From NCBI GenBank assembly GCA_900550315.1, contig URRK01000061.1, positions 1 through 9,120 on the forward strand: a stretch of 9,120 bases of DNA, written 5' to 3'. The stretch's first letter is position 1; each line of letters opens with the position of its first letter. The notes under the pieces were generated by a model. That model was not told where the DNA came from. It saw only the letters and a program-made list of their open reading frames with translations, and did not search any database. Origin of the DNA: an uncultured Oscillospiraceae bacterium (GTDB lineage: Bacteria; Bacillota; Clostridia; Oscillospirales; Acutalibacteraceae). Shown piece by piece: positions 1 through 5,074 of this stretch. The position numbers were made by a program, and so were the translations under genes.

Positions 1-19
1 ATTTTAAAATTTCGGTCAT
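1..19 (-). CDS. frr: Ribosome recycling factor, N-terminal start only (partial)
   Basis: Only six codons are inside the window, reading M-T-E-I-L-K from the ATG at 19 on the minus strand, and the gene leaves through the left edge. A clear GGAGGT ribosome binding site lies just upstream (about 26-31), 19 bp after the pyrH stop. The identification rests on the family-typical beginning (frr products often start M-x-E-[IV]-L-K) and on the well-known pyrH-frr gene order. The product splits post-termination ribosomes together with EF-G. Six residues alone do not prove it; the gene order carries most of the weight. Confidence 0.6.
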
Positions 20-38
20 TCCGGTTACCTCCAAAAAA

Positions 39-743
39 TTATTCTACAATGGTTCCTCTTTGCTCGCCCAAGGCGGCGCGGGGAATATTCTGCGGGTCGT
101 TTAGGTTAAATACTAAAATTTTAATGCCATTATCCATGCAAAGGGATGCGGCAGTGCTATCCATAACATGCAGGCCCTTGTTTAAAACATCCATGTAGGT
201 CAGGCGGTCAAACTTTTTGGCGTTGGGGTTTTTCTTGGGGTCACTGTCGTACACGCCGTCAACATTTGTGGCTTTAAAAATAACATCAGCACCAATTTCG
301 GCCGCGCGCAAAGCAGCGCCGGTATCGGTAGAAAAAAACGGGTTGCCGGTACCGCAGCCAAAAATAACAATGCGGCCCTTTTCCATGTGCCGTACCGCTT
401 TATTGCGAATGTACGGCTCGGCAATTTTAATCATTTCAATTCCCGTTTGCACCCGAACAACGGCGCCTAATTTTTCTAAGCAATCGGCCAGGGCTAAGGC
501 GTTAATAACGGTTGCTAACATACCCATGTGGTCGGCGCGGGTACGGTCCATTTGGCCGCCGGAACGGCCGCGCCAAAAATTGCCGCCGCCAACAACAATG
601 CCAATTTGAACGCCTAAATCGTAAGTTTCTTTAATGCTTTTGCAAATTTGCTCTACCTTTTCAAAATCAAAGCCAACGCCTTTTTCCCCCGCAAGGGCCT
701 CGCCGCTGAGCTTAATTAGTACCCGTTTATAAACTGGTTTCAT
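39..743 (-). CDS. pyrH: UMP kinase (uridylate kinase)
   Basis: Complete 234-residue bacterial-type UMP kinase of the amino acid kinase fold, a normal length. It phosphorylates UMP to UDP with ATP in the cytoplasm, the second-last step to UTP. Visible motifs: N-terminal KLSGEAL (residues 11-17) for phosphate binding, GGGNFWRGR (52-60), the DHMGMLATVINALAL segment (71-85) at the UMP/oligomer site, GTGNPFFSTDT (131-141), and K157-A-T-N-V-D-G-V-Y-D followed by D168-P (ATP side). The ATG at 743 follows a GGAG site. frr starts 19 bp downstream, so the two are almost certainly co-transcribed. In many Firmicutes tsf precedes pyrH; here the upstream gene is a PBP gene closed by a hairpin, so a promoter probably lies in the short 744-795 gap, although I see no clear one. 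Confidence 0.97.
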   Translation of the reverse strand: MKPVYKRVLIKLSGEALAGEKGVGFDFEKVEQICKSIKETYDLGVQIGIVVGGGNFWRGRSGGQMDRTRADHMGMLATVINALALADCLEKLGAVVRVQTGIEMIKIAEPYIRNKAVRHMEKGRIVIFGCGTGNPFFSTDTGAALRAAEIGADVIFKATNVDGVYDSDPKKNPNAKKFDRLTYMDVLNKGLHVMDSTAASLCMDNGIKILVFNLNDPQNIPRAALGEQRGTIVE

Positions 744-759
744 GCTTTACTCCGTTCTG

Positions 760-778
760 CCGCAAGGTTTACCTGCGG
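760..778 (-). other. Small hairpin in the pyrH leader
   Basis: A short inverted repeat (CCGCAAGG at 760-767 against CCTGCGG at 772-778, one bulged base, 4-nt loop) lies about 17 nt upstream of the pyrH start, immediately before its ribosome binding site. It has no T-run, so it is not an intrinsic terminator. It may stabilise the leader or tune translation. The role is inference and the structure may be fortuitous. Confidence 0.2.
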
Positions 779-791
779 CCAATTCTCGCGA

Positions 792-833
792 TAAAAATCA
801 CCATACCTTATTTTACAATAAAGCATGGTGATT
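792..833 (-). terminator. Rho-independent terminator after the PBP gene
   Basis: A perfect 9-bp inverted repeat (796-804 with 825-833) can extend inward through further A-T pairs. Read on the minus strand, the stem is followed by a T-rich stretch (TTTTTAT). It lies about 37 bp beyond the PBP stop codon and before pyrH, so it most likely ends the PBP transcript and separates it from the pyrH-frr operon. The stem is AT-rich and of moderate strength. Confidence 0.6.
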
Positions 834-869
834 GTCAATTGCTTTTGGAAATTTTAGGCCGCCAAACAC

Positions 870-3326
870 CTAATTATTTCCCCCGGAGGAAACGGCAGCT
901 GCCGAAGAAGCCGGTTTAGACGAAGTTTGCGGCTTAGAGGAGCTGGCCGGCGCCGCCGAGGAGGCTTTTTGGGAGGATGTCGCCTTGGAGGAAGTTTGCG
1001 CCGCGGCGGAACTTGTTGCCGCAGAGCTGCTTTTAGAGGAGGTGCTGGTTTCAGCCTTAGAGGTGGTATCTACCGCGTCTAAAATTTCTCCGCGGTGCGT
1101 GGTGCAGGTTGGTAAATGGCTTGTTTTGTACCAGCCAATGCCGGTAGAACCGCAGGCGTTGGTGGCAAGCAAGCCGGTAGAGGTACAGTAGCGGCGGCAG
1201 GTTACATAGCTGCTTTCCTCAAACTGCTTTACCTCTAAATTTTTGTGGATCTTTCTCATAATATTGCCCCAAATTTTGCTGGCGCCGTTGGCATTACGCA
1301 CGGTCTCAGGCGTGTCGTATCCGTACCAGCAAGAGGCAATGTAATAAGGCGTTCCGCCAACAAACCAGCAGTTTTCGTTGTCATTAGTAGTACCGGTTTT
1401 GGCGTAAATTGGCATTTTAGAAAGGTAGGAGCGAATGGCCTTACCGGTACCCTGGCTGCCGTCTACAACATTGCGCAGCAGGTGGTTCATTACAACGGCG
1501 GTATCTTCGCTCATGGCAATTTTAGAATCCGGCTCGCCGTTTAAAATTAATTCGTCGTGCTGATCCATAACCTTTGTATAAAAGGTTGGCTTGTAATACT
1601 TGCCCTTGCTGCCAAAGGTGGCAAACGCCGCGCAGGATTCCAGCGTGGTAATGCCCTTATAGCAGCTGCCCAGCGCCATAGAGGAATAGGTAAGGTCAGC
1701 GTTGGCGTTTGGCACTAAGGTGGTAATGCCCATATCCTTTGTTAAGTGGTCGTAAACACTTTGAATAGATTGCTGCTGCACCAGCTGTGCCGGCACTGTG
1801 TTTACCGAGCGCTCCAGAGCCTTTGCCACCGTCATAGAGCCGCCGTAGTAGCCGTACCAGTTTGGCGGCCAGCTTTTGCCGTCGGCCAGTTTAATAGGTT
1901 GATCCTTAAAAATAGTAGAATAGGTAATTAAATTATTATCTAACGCTAAAGAGTAAGAGGCAATTGGCTTCATGGTAGAACCGGGAGAGCGCGGTGAGGA
2001 GGTTGCGCGGTTGAGGCCGCGGTTGGTTGTTTTTTTACCGGAGCCGCCGCAAATACCTAAAACATGGCCGTTATAATCCATAATTGTAAAGGCCGATTGC
2101 GCCGTTTGCCCTTTTCGGCTTTTGCTAAAATATTTACTGTCGGTGTAAACCTCGTCAATAGCTTTTTGAATGTCGGTGTCCAGCGTGCAGTAAATTTTGT
2201 AACCGCCGTTGTAAAAGTTTTGCTCGGCGTAGGTGCGGTCGTAGCCGTATTCGGCAACCAAACCGTCTACAACGTTATCAATTAGCGCGTCTACAAAATA
2301 GGAGTTGGTTTCCACCTCGTTAATATTGGCCTTGCTGGCAACAATTTTAACCTCGGCGTTTACCGATTTTTCGTATTCCTCTTTGGTAATGTGCCCTAAA
2401 TCCAACATTTTTTTAAGAACCAGCTTACGCCGGTCGGCGTTGTTTTCGGGGAATTTATCCGGCCGGTAGGTTTCGGGCGCCTTTACAATGGCGGCCAGGC
2501 AGGCGCACTCCTCTAAGCTAAGGTCCGAAACGGTTTTGTTAAAATAGTAGTTTGAGGCAACCTCTACCCCGCCAATGCCGTTGGCAAAGGTAACGGTGTT
2601 TAGGTAGCACTCTAAAATAACCTCTTTACTGTATTTTGCCTCCAGCTCCTGCGCGCGCATGATCTCACGAATTTTACGCATGGGCGATTGCTGATTATCG
2701 CCGGTTAAGTTTTTAACCAACTGCTGCGTAATGGTAGAGCCGCCCTGGTTCGAGGAATACATGTGTACAAACATATTGGCAAAGGCCGAAACGGTACGCT
2801 TCCAGTCTACCCCGTTGTGCGATTTAAAACGCTGGTCTTCAATGTCGATAAACGCGTTTTGCAGGTTTACGGGAATAGATTCCAGCCCTTTCCAAATGCG
2901 GTTTTCACCGCCGTGCAGGCGCTGGTACTCGGTGTAATCCTGCGAGCCGGGCTGCTTTACATAAATGGTGGTGGTATAATTTAAAGTAAGGTCGTTTAGA
3001 TCCTCGTAAATGGTATTGTCTACAAACGCAAAAATGTAAACAATAAAGCTGCCAACAACCAGGCAAAAGGTAATAACCAAAATTAAAAATACGGTTAGTA
3101 AAGACCTTACAAATCCTTTTTTCTTTTTTGCCTTTTTGCTGCCCTTACGGCGGCGCGGGCTGCCGTTTTGCGGTTTGTTTTCTTCCTCGTTCGGGTGGTT
3201 TGCCAGGCTGTTTAAATCAAATTCATTATCCGAATTGCTGTACAGCTCGGTAGAATCCCCCTGTTCTAAGGGCGAATCGCCGTCCGGAAAAAACGGACTG
3301 GTGTATTGTTCGTTATTCTCGCTCAT
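870..3326 (-). CDS. Class A penicillin-binding protein (bifunctional glycosyltransferase/transpeptidase)
   Basis: An 818-residue peptidoglycan synthase that polymerises lipid II and cross-links stem peptides outside the membrane. Order of parts: an acidic cytoplasmic tail (1-55), a very basic stretch (58-70), one membrane segment (about 74-101), then a GT51 glycosyltransferase with E163 in the EDQRFKSHNG motif (162-171) and QGGSTITQQLVKNL (194-207). The transpeptidase has S450-T-M-K453 with the nucleophile Ser450, S507-V-N509 and K643-T-G645. Residues 705-745 hold four cysteines (710, 714, 725, 741). The C-terminus (about 757-818) is low-complexity Ser/Ala/Lys, probably a wall-spanning tail. 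The ATG at 3326 has an AAGGAG site 10 nt upstream. The gene stands alone, ending in its own terminator and divergent from the next gene. The family is PonA/PBP1A-like; the exact orthologue is not decidable here. Confidence 0.95.
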   Translation of the reverse strand: MSENNEQYTSPFFPDGDSPLEQGDSTELYSNSDNEFDLNSLANHPNEEENKPQNGSPRRRKGSKKAKKKKGFVRSLLTVFLILVITFCLVVGSFIVYIFAFVDNTIYEDLNDLTLNYTTTIYVKQPGSQDYTEYQRLHGGENRIWKGLESIPVNLQNAFIDIEDQRFKSHNGVDWKRTVSAFANMFVHMYSSNQGGSTITQQLVKNLTGDNQQSPMRKIREIMRAQELEAKYSKEVILECYLNTVTFANGIGGVEVASNYYFNKTVSDLSLEECACLAAIVKAPETYRPDKFPENNADRRKLVLKKMLDLGHITKEEYEKSVNAEVKIVASKANINEVETNSYFVDALIDNVVDGLVAEYGYDRTYAEQNFYNGGYKIYCTLDTDIQKAIDEVYTDSKYFSKSRKGQTAQSAFTIMDYNGHVLGICGGSGKKTTNRGLNRATSSPRSPGSTMKPIASYSLALDNNLITYSTIFKDQPIKLADGKSWPPNWYGYYGGSMTVAKALERSVNTVPAQLVQQQSIQSVYDHLTKDMGITTLVPNANADLTYSSMALGSCYKGITTLESCAAFATFGSKGKYYKPTFYTKVMDQHDELILNGEPDSKIAMSEDTAVVMNHLLRNVVDGSQGTGKAIRSYLSKMPIYAKTGTTNDNENCWFVGGTPYYIASCWYGYDTPETVRNANGASKIWGNIMRKIHKNLEVKQFEESSYVTCRRYCTSTGLLATNACGSTGIGWYKTSHLPTCTTHRGEILDAVDTTSKAETSTSSKSSSAATSSAAAQTSSKATSSQKASSAAPASSSKPQTSSKPASSAAAVSSGGNN

Positions 3327-3447
3327 TCTCAGTACTCCTTTTCAGGCGTTTGGGGCAAGCCCAAAGCGCCGGCAAAAAGCAAAACAAAAATGCGGCCACC
3401 GGCAGCGCTAAGCAAAAAAGCGCACTGCCCTATTTAAGCCATTGCCT

Positions 3448-3456
3448 ATTGTACCA
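3448..3456 (-). promoter_or_regulatory. Candidate extended -10 promoter for the PBP gene
   Basis: On the minus strand TACAAT (3448-3453) is directly preceded by TGG (3454-3456), an extended -10 element (TGn-TACAAT). It lies about 120 bp upstream of the PBP start. There is no good -35 at 17 bp, only T-rich DNA, which fits extended -10 promoters but makes the call tentative. Confidence 0.35.
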
Positions 3457-3503
3457 CATTTTACAAAAAAAAGCGAGTTACAATTTTTTAACCATTTTTT
3501 TGG

Positions 3504-3534
3504 TGAATAGTTTGCCGCAAAACGGTACATACTG
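3504..3534 (+). promoter_or_regulatory. Candidate forespore (sigma-G/sigma-F type) promoter
   Basis: TGAATA at 3504-3509 and CATACTG at 3528-3534 are separated by 18 bp. The established Bacillus sigma-G pattern is GHATR, 17-18 bp, CATnHTA; here GAATA fits fully and the -10 differs only in its last base. The predicted start of transcription (about 3541) lies just ahead of the AAGGGGG ribosome binding site of the 3558 gene. No comparable sigma-A pair is visible here. Expression in the forespore is inference. Confidence 0.45.
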
Positions 3535-3557
3535 TTTTTAACAAGGGGGCTGCAGCA

Positions 3558-3872
3558 ATGGGCTTTAAAACAAAGGTTGTTATTATTTTTAGCTTGCTTA
3601 CTTTTTCGGTGGCCTGCGTGGCCTTTTCGGCCTACGCAGTTTTTACCGCCGAAAGCAAAACGCCCAAAAATTTGCCGCCAACGCCGGTTTACTACACCTT
3701 AACGGTGTACGAGAATAAATTGGCGGTTTATTGCTCGGAGCAAAAGGAACCGCTGCGTGTTTTTGATGTTGCAGTAAACACCCTGCCACAGCGGGATATT
3801 ACCGCGCTTGAAAACGGCATTACGGCCGGCTCTATGGCCGAAATTATGCAAATTTTAGAGGATTACGAATAA
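3558..3872 (+). CDS. Small membrane-anchored protein, BofC C-terminal-domain-like
   Basis: A 104-residue protein with an N-terminal hydrophobic signal-anchor (about residues 7-30), a short Pro/Lys-rich linker (33-42) and a compact domain (44-104). The domain begins YYTLTVYENKLAVY, then VFDVAVNTLPQRDITALENGI, and ends in AEIMQILEDYE. This pattern (a Y-T-x-x-x-Y-x-x-x-[IL]-A-V-Y strand, V-x-x-LP-x-x-D, a helical D-Y tail) resembles a small-protein family common in Clostridia that is related to the C-terminal domain of BofC, the forespore inhibitor of SpoIVB signalling in Bacillus. The ATG at 3558 has AAGGGGG 8 nt upstream. The sigma-G-like promoter fits a forespore role, as bofC itself is sigma-G dependent. 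The family match is from memory; a different extracytoplasmic function is possible. Confidence 0.8.
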   Translation: MGFKTKVVIIFSLLTFSVACVAFSAYAVFTAESKTPKNLPPTPVYYTLTVYENKLAVYCSEQKEPLRVFDVAVNTLPQRDITALENGITAGSMAEIMQILEDYE

Positions 3873-3994
3873 CCCAACCGCCCTATTTTACAAACAAGAG
3901 CTTTACGAGTTTAGCGGCAAAAATGAAACAGGCGGGTTCAAGCGGCTCCCCTTTAAAACGCCGTGCCGGTAAAAAATTTTATAATTTAAAAACT

Positions 3995-4055
3995 AAAACA
4001 GCTGTGCTTTAAACGGCCTGTTTAAAGGGCCGCCAGCGCAGCTGTTTTCGGCATA
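3995..4055. terminator. Long hairpin, probable bidirectional terminator
   Basis: A 13-bp inverted repeat including one G-U pair (3995-4007 with 4036-4048) encloses a second hairpin (CGGCC 4014-4018 with GGCCG 4028-4032). The outer arms end in AAAA/TTTT. Plus-strand reading continues into TTTT and a T-rich tract (ATTTTTTG). Minus-strand reading continues into TTTTAGTTTTTAAATTAT. It lies about 120 bp beyond the stop of the 3558 gene and can also stop minus-strand transcription arriving from the right. Confidence 0.65.
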
Positions 4056-4081
4056 TTTTTTGTTTATTTTTGGTATGCTTT

Positions 4082-4213
4082 TTAGCCCAAAAATTTAGGG
4101 GGTTCTCCGCCCGTTTCAAGAATTTTATATTCCACACCGCCCTGGCAAAGCAAGTTATTAGCGGTAAGCGGTTTTTGGTTTAAATACACAGCAAAACACA
4201 AATTTAAAGCAAA
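4082..4213 (-). pseudogene. Coding-like fragment without a start codon, function unknown
   Basis: The minus strand is open for about 43 codons to the TAA at 4082-4084, with codon choice like the neighbouring genes (for example ...C-Q-G-G-V-E-Y-K-I-L-E-T-G-G-E-P-P-K-F-L-G). There is no ATG and no ribosome binding site; the only possible starts are TTG or GTG codons inside it (GTG at 4189). I do not recognise the family. It may be the 3' end of a lost gene or a chance open frame. It lies downstream of the promoter-like pair at 4294-4322. Confidence 0.22.
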
Positions 4214-4293
4214 ATAAAAAGCCCTGCTGCGGTTTGGCGGTTAAACGCCTAAATGTATAAATACGGCTTCTCCCAAAGCCTTAACACAAACCT

Positions 4294-4322
4294 ATTATAC
4301 GAACCAAAGGGGGCGTTGTAAA
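4294..4322 (-). promoter_or_regulatory. Sigma-A-like promoter in the gene-poor region
   Basis: On the minus strand TTTACA (4317-4322) and a perfect TATAAT (4294-4299) are spaced by exactly 17 bp. No intact gene follows. Transcription would run through two small hairpins (GGCTT/AAGCC at 4265-4280, then GGCG/CGCC at 4236-4249) and the 4082-4213 fragment to the hairpin at 3995-4048, giving a transcript of roughly 300 nt. It could be a leftover promoter or drive a small RNA. Confidence 0.4.
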
Positions 4323-4375
4323 TGTAAAAAAATCTACCGGCATGTGTAATTTTGATTTTTGAGGAGCATTACCAC

Positions 4376-4417
4376 GCAAAAAAAGCCCAATATCGGCAAA
4401 AATACCGGTTCGGGCTT
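4376..4417 (-). terminator. Rho-independent terminator, minus strand
   Basis: AAGCCC (4383-4388) pairs with GGGCTT (4412-4417), and an inner CGG/CCG pairing tightens the stem. On the minus strand the stem is followed by an unbroken run of seven T. The plus strand side (TTGTTAAAATTTTTTT) is weaker. It would end the short transcript starting near 4595, and may also be the first good stop for read-through from the copper operon. Confidence 0.65.
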
Positions 4418-4457
4418 GTTAAAATTTTTTTAAAGTTATTCTTTGCAAAGGCTAAAA

Positions 4458-4541
4458 ATGATGATGTGGGCCGGAGCAGATATTTTAGTGACTGGTACTT
4501 TTAGCGTTTTTAGTCCCAATCTTTCCATTCCCCAATGCTAA
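4458..4541 (+). pseudogene. Fragment of a ribulose/allulose-phosphate 3-epimerase C-terminus
   Basis: The plus-strand frame reads M-M-M-W followed by AGADILVTGTFSVF and nine further residues to the TAA at 4539-4541. A-G-A-D-[IV]-[LF]-V-[AT]-G-[ST]-x-x-[IV]-F is the last phosphate-binding strand motif of ribulose-5-phosphate 3-epimerase and its D-allulose-6-phosphate relatives, TIM barrels of about 220-230 residues. Only about 20 residues remain and the N-terminal 90% is absent. There is no ribosome binding site. Its 3' end overlaps the ROK fragment on the other strand, so both cannot be intact protein over the overlap. This is motif recognition only. Confidence 0.35.
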
Positions 4542-4578
4542 TATTGGTTCCCCCAATATCTACCCCTAATTTTAACAT
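4510..4578 (-). pseudogene. Truncated ROK-family sugar kinase (N-terminal ~16 residues) or 22-residue peptide
   Basis: From the ATG at 4578 the frame reads MLKLGVDIGGTNISIG, the classic N-terminal ATP-binding strand of ROK kinases (glucokinase, allokinase and relatives; D-I-G-G-T-N). It then runs E-W-K-D-W-D into a TAA at 4510. A normal ROK protein has about 290-320 residues, so this is a stub. The expression signals remain: AGGGG (4587-4591) sits 8 nt before this ATG (a second ATG at 4581 is too close), a perfect TATAAT lies at 4602-4607 and a terminator follows. A deletion after about codon 16 is the simplest reading. A retained short peptide is the alternative. Confidence 0.45.
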
Positions 4579-4601
4579 CATCTTTTCCCCTATTTTTGCC
4601 T

Positions 4602-4630
4602 ATTATACCGCCTTTTTGCCGGTAGAACCA
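4602..4630 (-). promoter_or_regulatory. Promoter of the ROK stub, weak -35
   Basis: A perfect TATAAT (4602-4607, minus strand) is preceded at 17 bp by TGGTTC (4625-4630), a poor -35. A strong -10 with a poor -35 abutted by a direct repeat (4631-4670) is the usual form of an activator-dependent promoter. Transcription would start near 4595 and reach the terminator at 4383, giving about 210-220 nt. Confidence 0.45.
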
Positions 4631-4670
4631 TTTAATTTTACGACATAAACCTTGAATTTTGCGACCTAAA
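4631..4670 (-). repeat. Tandem direct repeat, 21-bp period, probable activator site
   Basis: Two 19-bp copies (4631-4649 and 4652-4670) match at 16 of 19 positions and repeat at 21 bp, two helical turns. The shared core on the minus strand is TTTAnGTCGnAAAATT. The downstream copy ends at the base adjacent to the -35 hexamer. Two direct repeats at about 21 bp, flush with a weak -35, is the layout used by LytTR-type response regulators (AgrA, ComE). The regulator is not in this window, so the family assignment is inference. Confidence 0.5.
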
Positions 4671-4708
4671 AAAGCAGCAAGCCAACCGGGGCGCATTGTT
4701 CATACGCC

Positions 4709-4724
4709 GCAGCTGGCCAGCTGC
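4709..4724. repeat. Perfect 16-bp palindrome
   Basis: GCAGCTGGCCAGCTGC is its own reverse complement over all 16 bases. It lies alone between the copper operon end (4862) and the direct-repeat promoter, with no T-run after it. It could be a protein-binding site, a cruciform or hairpin in copper-operon read-through RNA, or chance. The rest of 4725-4861 holds only weak hairpins (4739-4754; 4788-4808) and no gene that I can support. Confidence 0.35.
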
Positions 4725-4861
4725 CAACAAGTTTGCAGTGCCGCCGAAACGGCATTACCGTAAAGATTAATATAAAGGGTTTAAATTTAACCGCTGATTA
4801 AACGGTTATATTCGTAAGGTTGCCGTAAGTTTTTCTGCCAATTAGGCTGAAATGGCCGTGC

Positions 4862-5074
4862 TTAATCTATTTTCGTAACGGTGTAATCCTTTTCCTCAAC
4901 CGCTTTTTTCAGCACAGCGTTTTCAACCGGCTCGCTTAGGGTTACAACGGCGGTTCCACTTTCGTGGCTTACCTGCGCGTTTTGCACCTGCGGCAGCTGC
5001 TCTAACGCTTTTTTTACGGCGGCCTCACAATGGCCGCACATCATACCCGTAATGTAAATGGTTTTAGTTTGCAT
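4862..5074 (-). CDS. copZ: Copper chaperone CopZ, internal in-frame start within the copA reading frame
   Basis: From the ATG at 5074 a 70-residue heavy-metal-associated protein reads MQTKTIYITG then MMCGHC (Cys13, Cys16 of the short form) and ends ...VTKID, the length and shape of free CopZ chaperones, which hand Cu(I) to CopA and CsoR. A GGAGG lies exactly 8 nt upstream (5083-5087), inside the copA frame. So a free CopZ should be made by internal initiation even though copA has no stop before it. If a one-base error hides a copA stop, this is simply the third gene of a csoR-copA-copZ operon. Either way a free CopZ is likely; only the fusion is in doubt. Confidence 0.65.
   Translation of the reverse strand: MQTKTIYITGMMCGHCEAAVKKALEQLPQVQNAQVSHESGTAVVTLSEPVENAVLKKAVEEKDYTVTKID

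Noticed and set aside
217..609. A 130-codon plus-strand frame opposite pyrH, and several frames opposite the PBP gene
   Set aside because: They are antisense shadows of genes with complete catalytic motifs; none has start signals or a family match.
3867..3974. A start-less plus-strand frame just after the 3558 gene (reads ...L-F-Y-K-Q-E-L-Y-E-F-S-G-K...)
   Set aside because: About 36 codons, no start, no ribosome binding site and no family recognised. The 3558 product already ends in a complete-looking family-type tail, so a frameshifted extension is not needed.
4306..4327. SD-like AAAGGGGG followed by ATG immediately followed by TAA on the plus strand
   Set aside because: A start-stop pair encodes nothing; no longer frame follows. 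It may be a scar of a lost gene start but cannot be supported.
4362..4435. A 21-codon plus-strand frame starting at ATT after GAGGAG, through the terminator
   Set aside because: It needs a very rare ATT start and mostly translates the terminator stem; likely chance.
3873..4861. CRISPR array, tRNA, rRNA or IS element in the gene-poor stretch
   Set aside because: No regularly spaced repeat units beyond the single pair at 4631-4670, no cloverleaf or rRNA motif, no transposase frame or terminal inverted repeats seen by eye.
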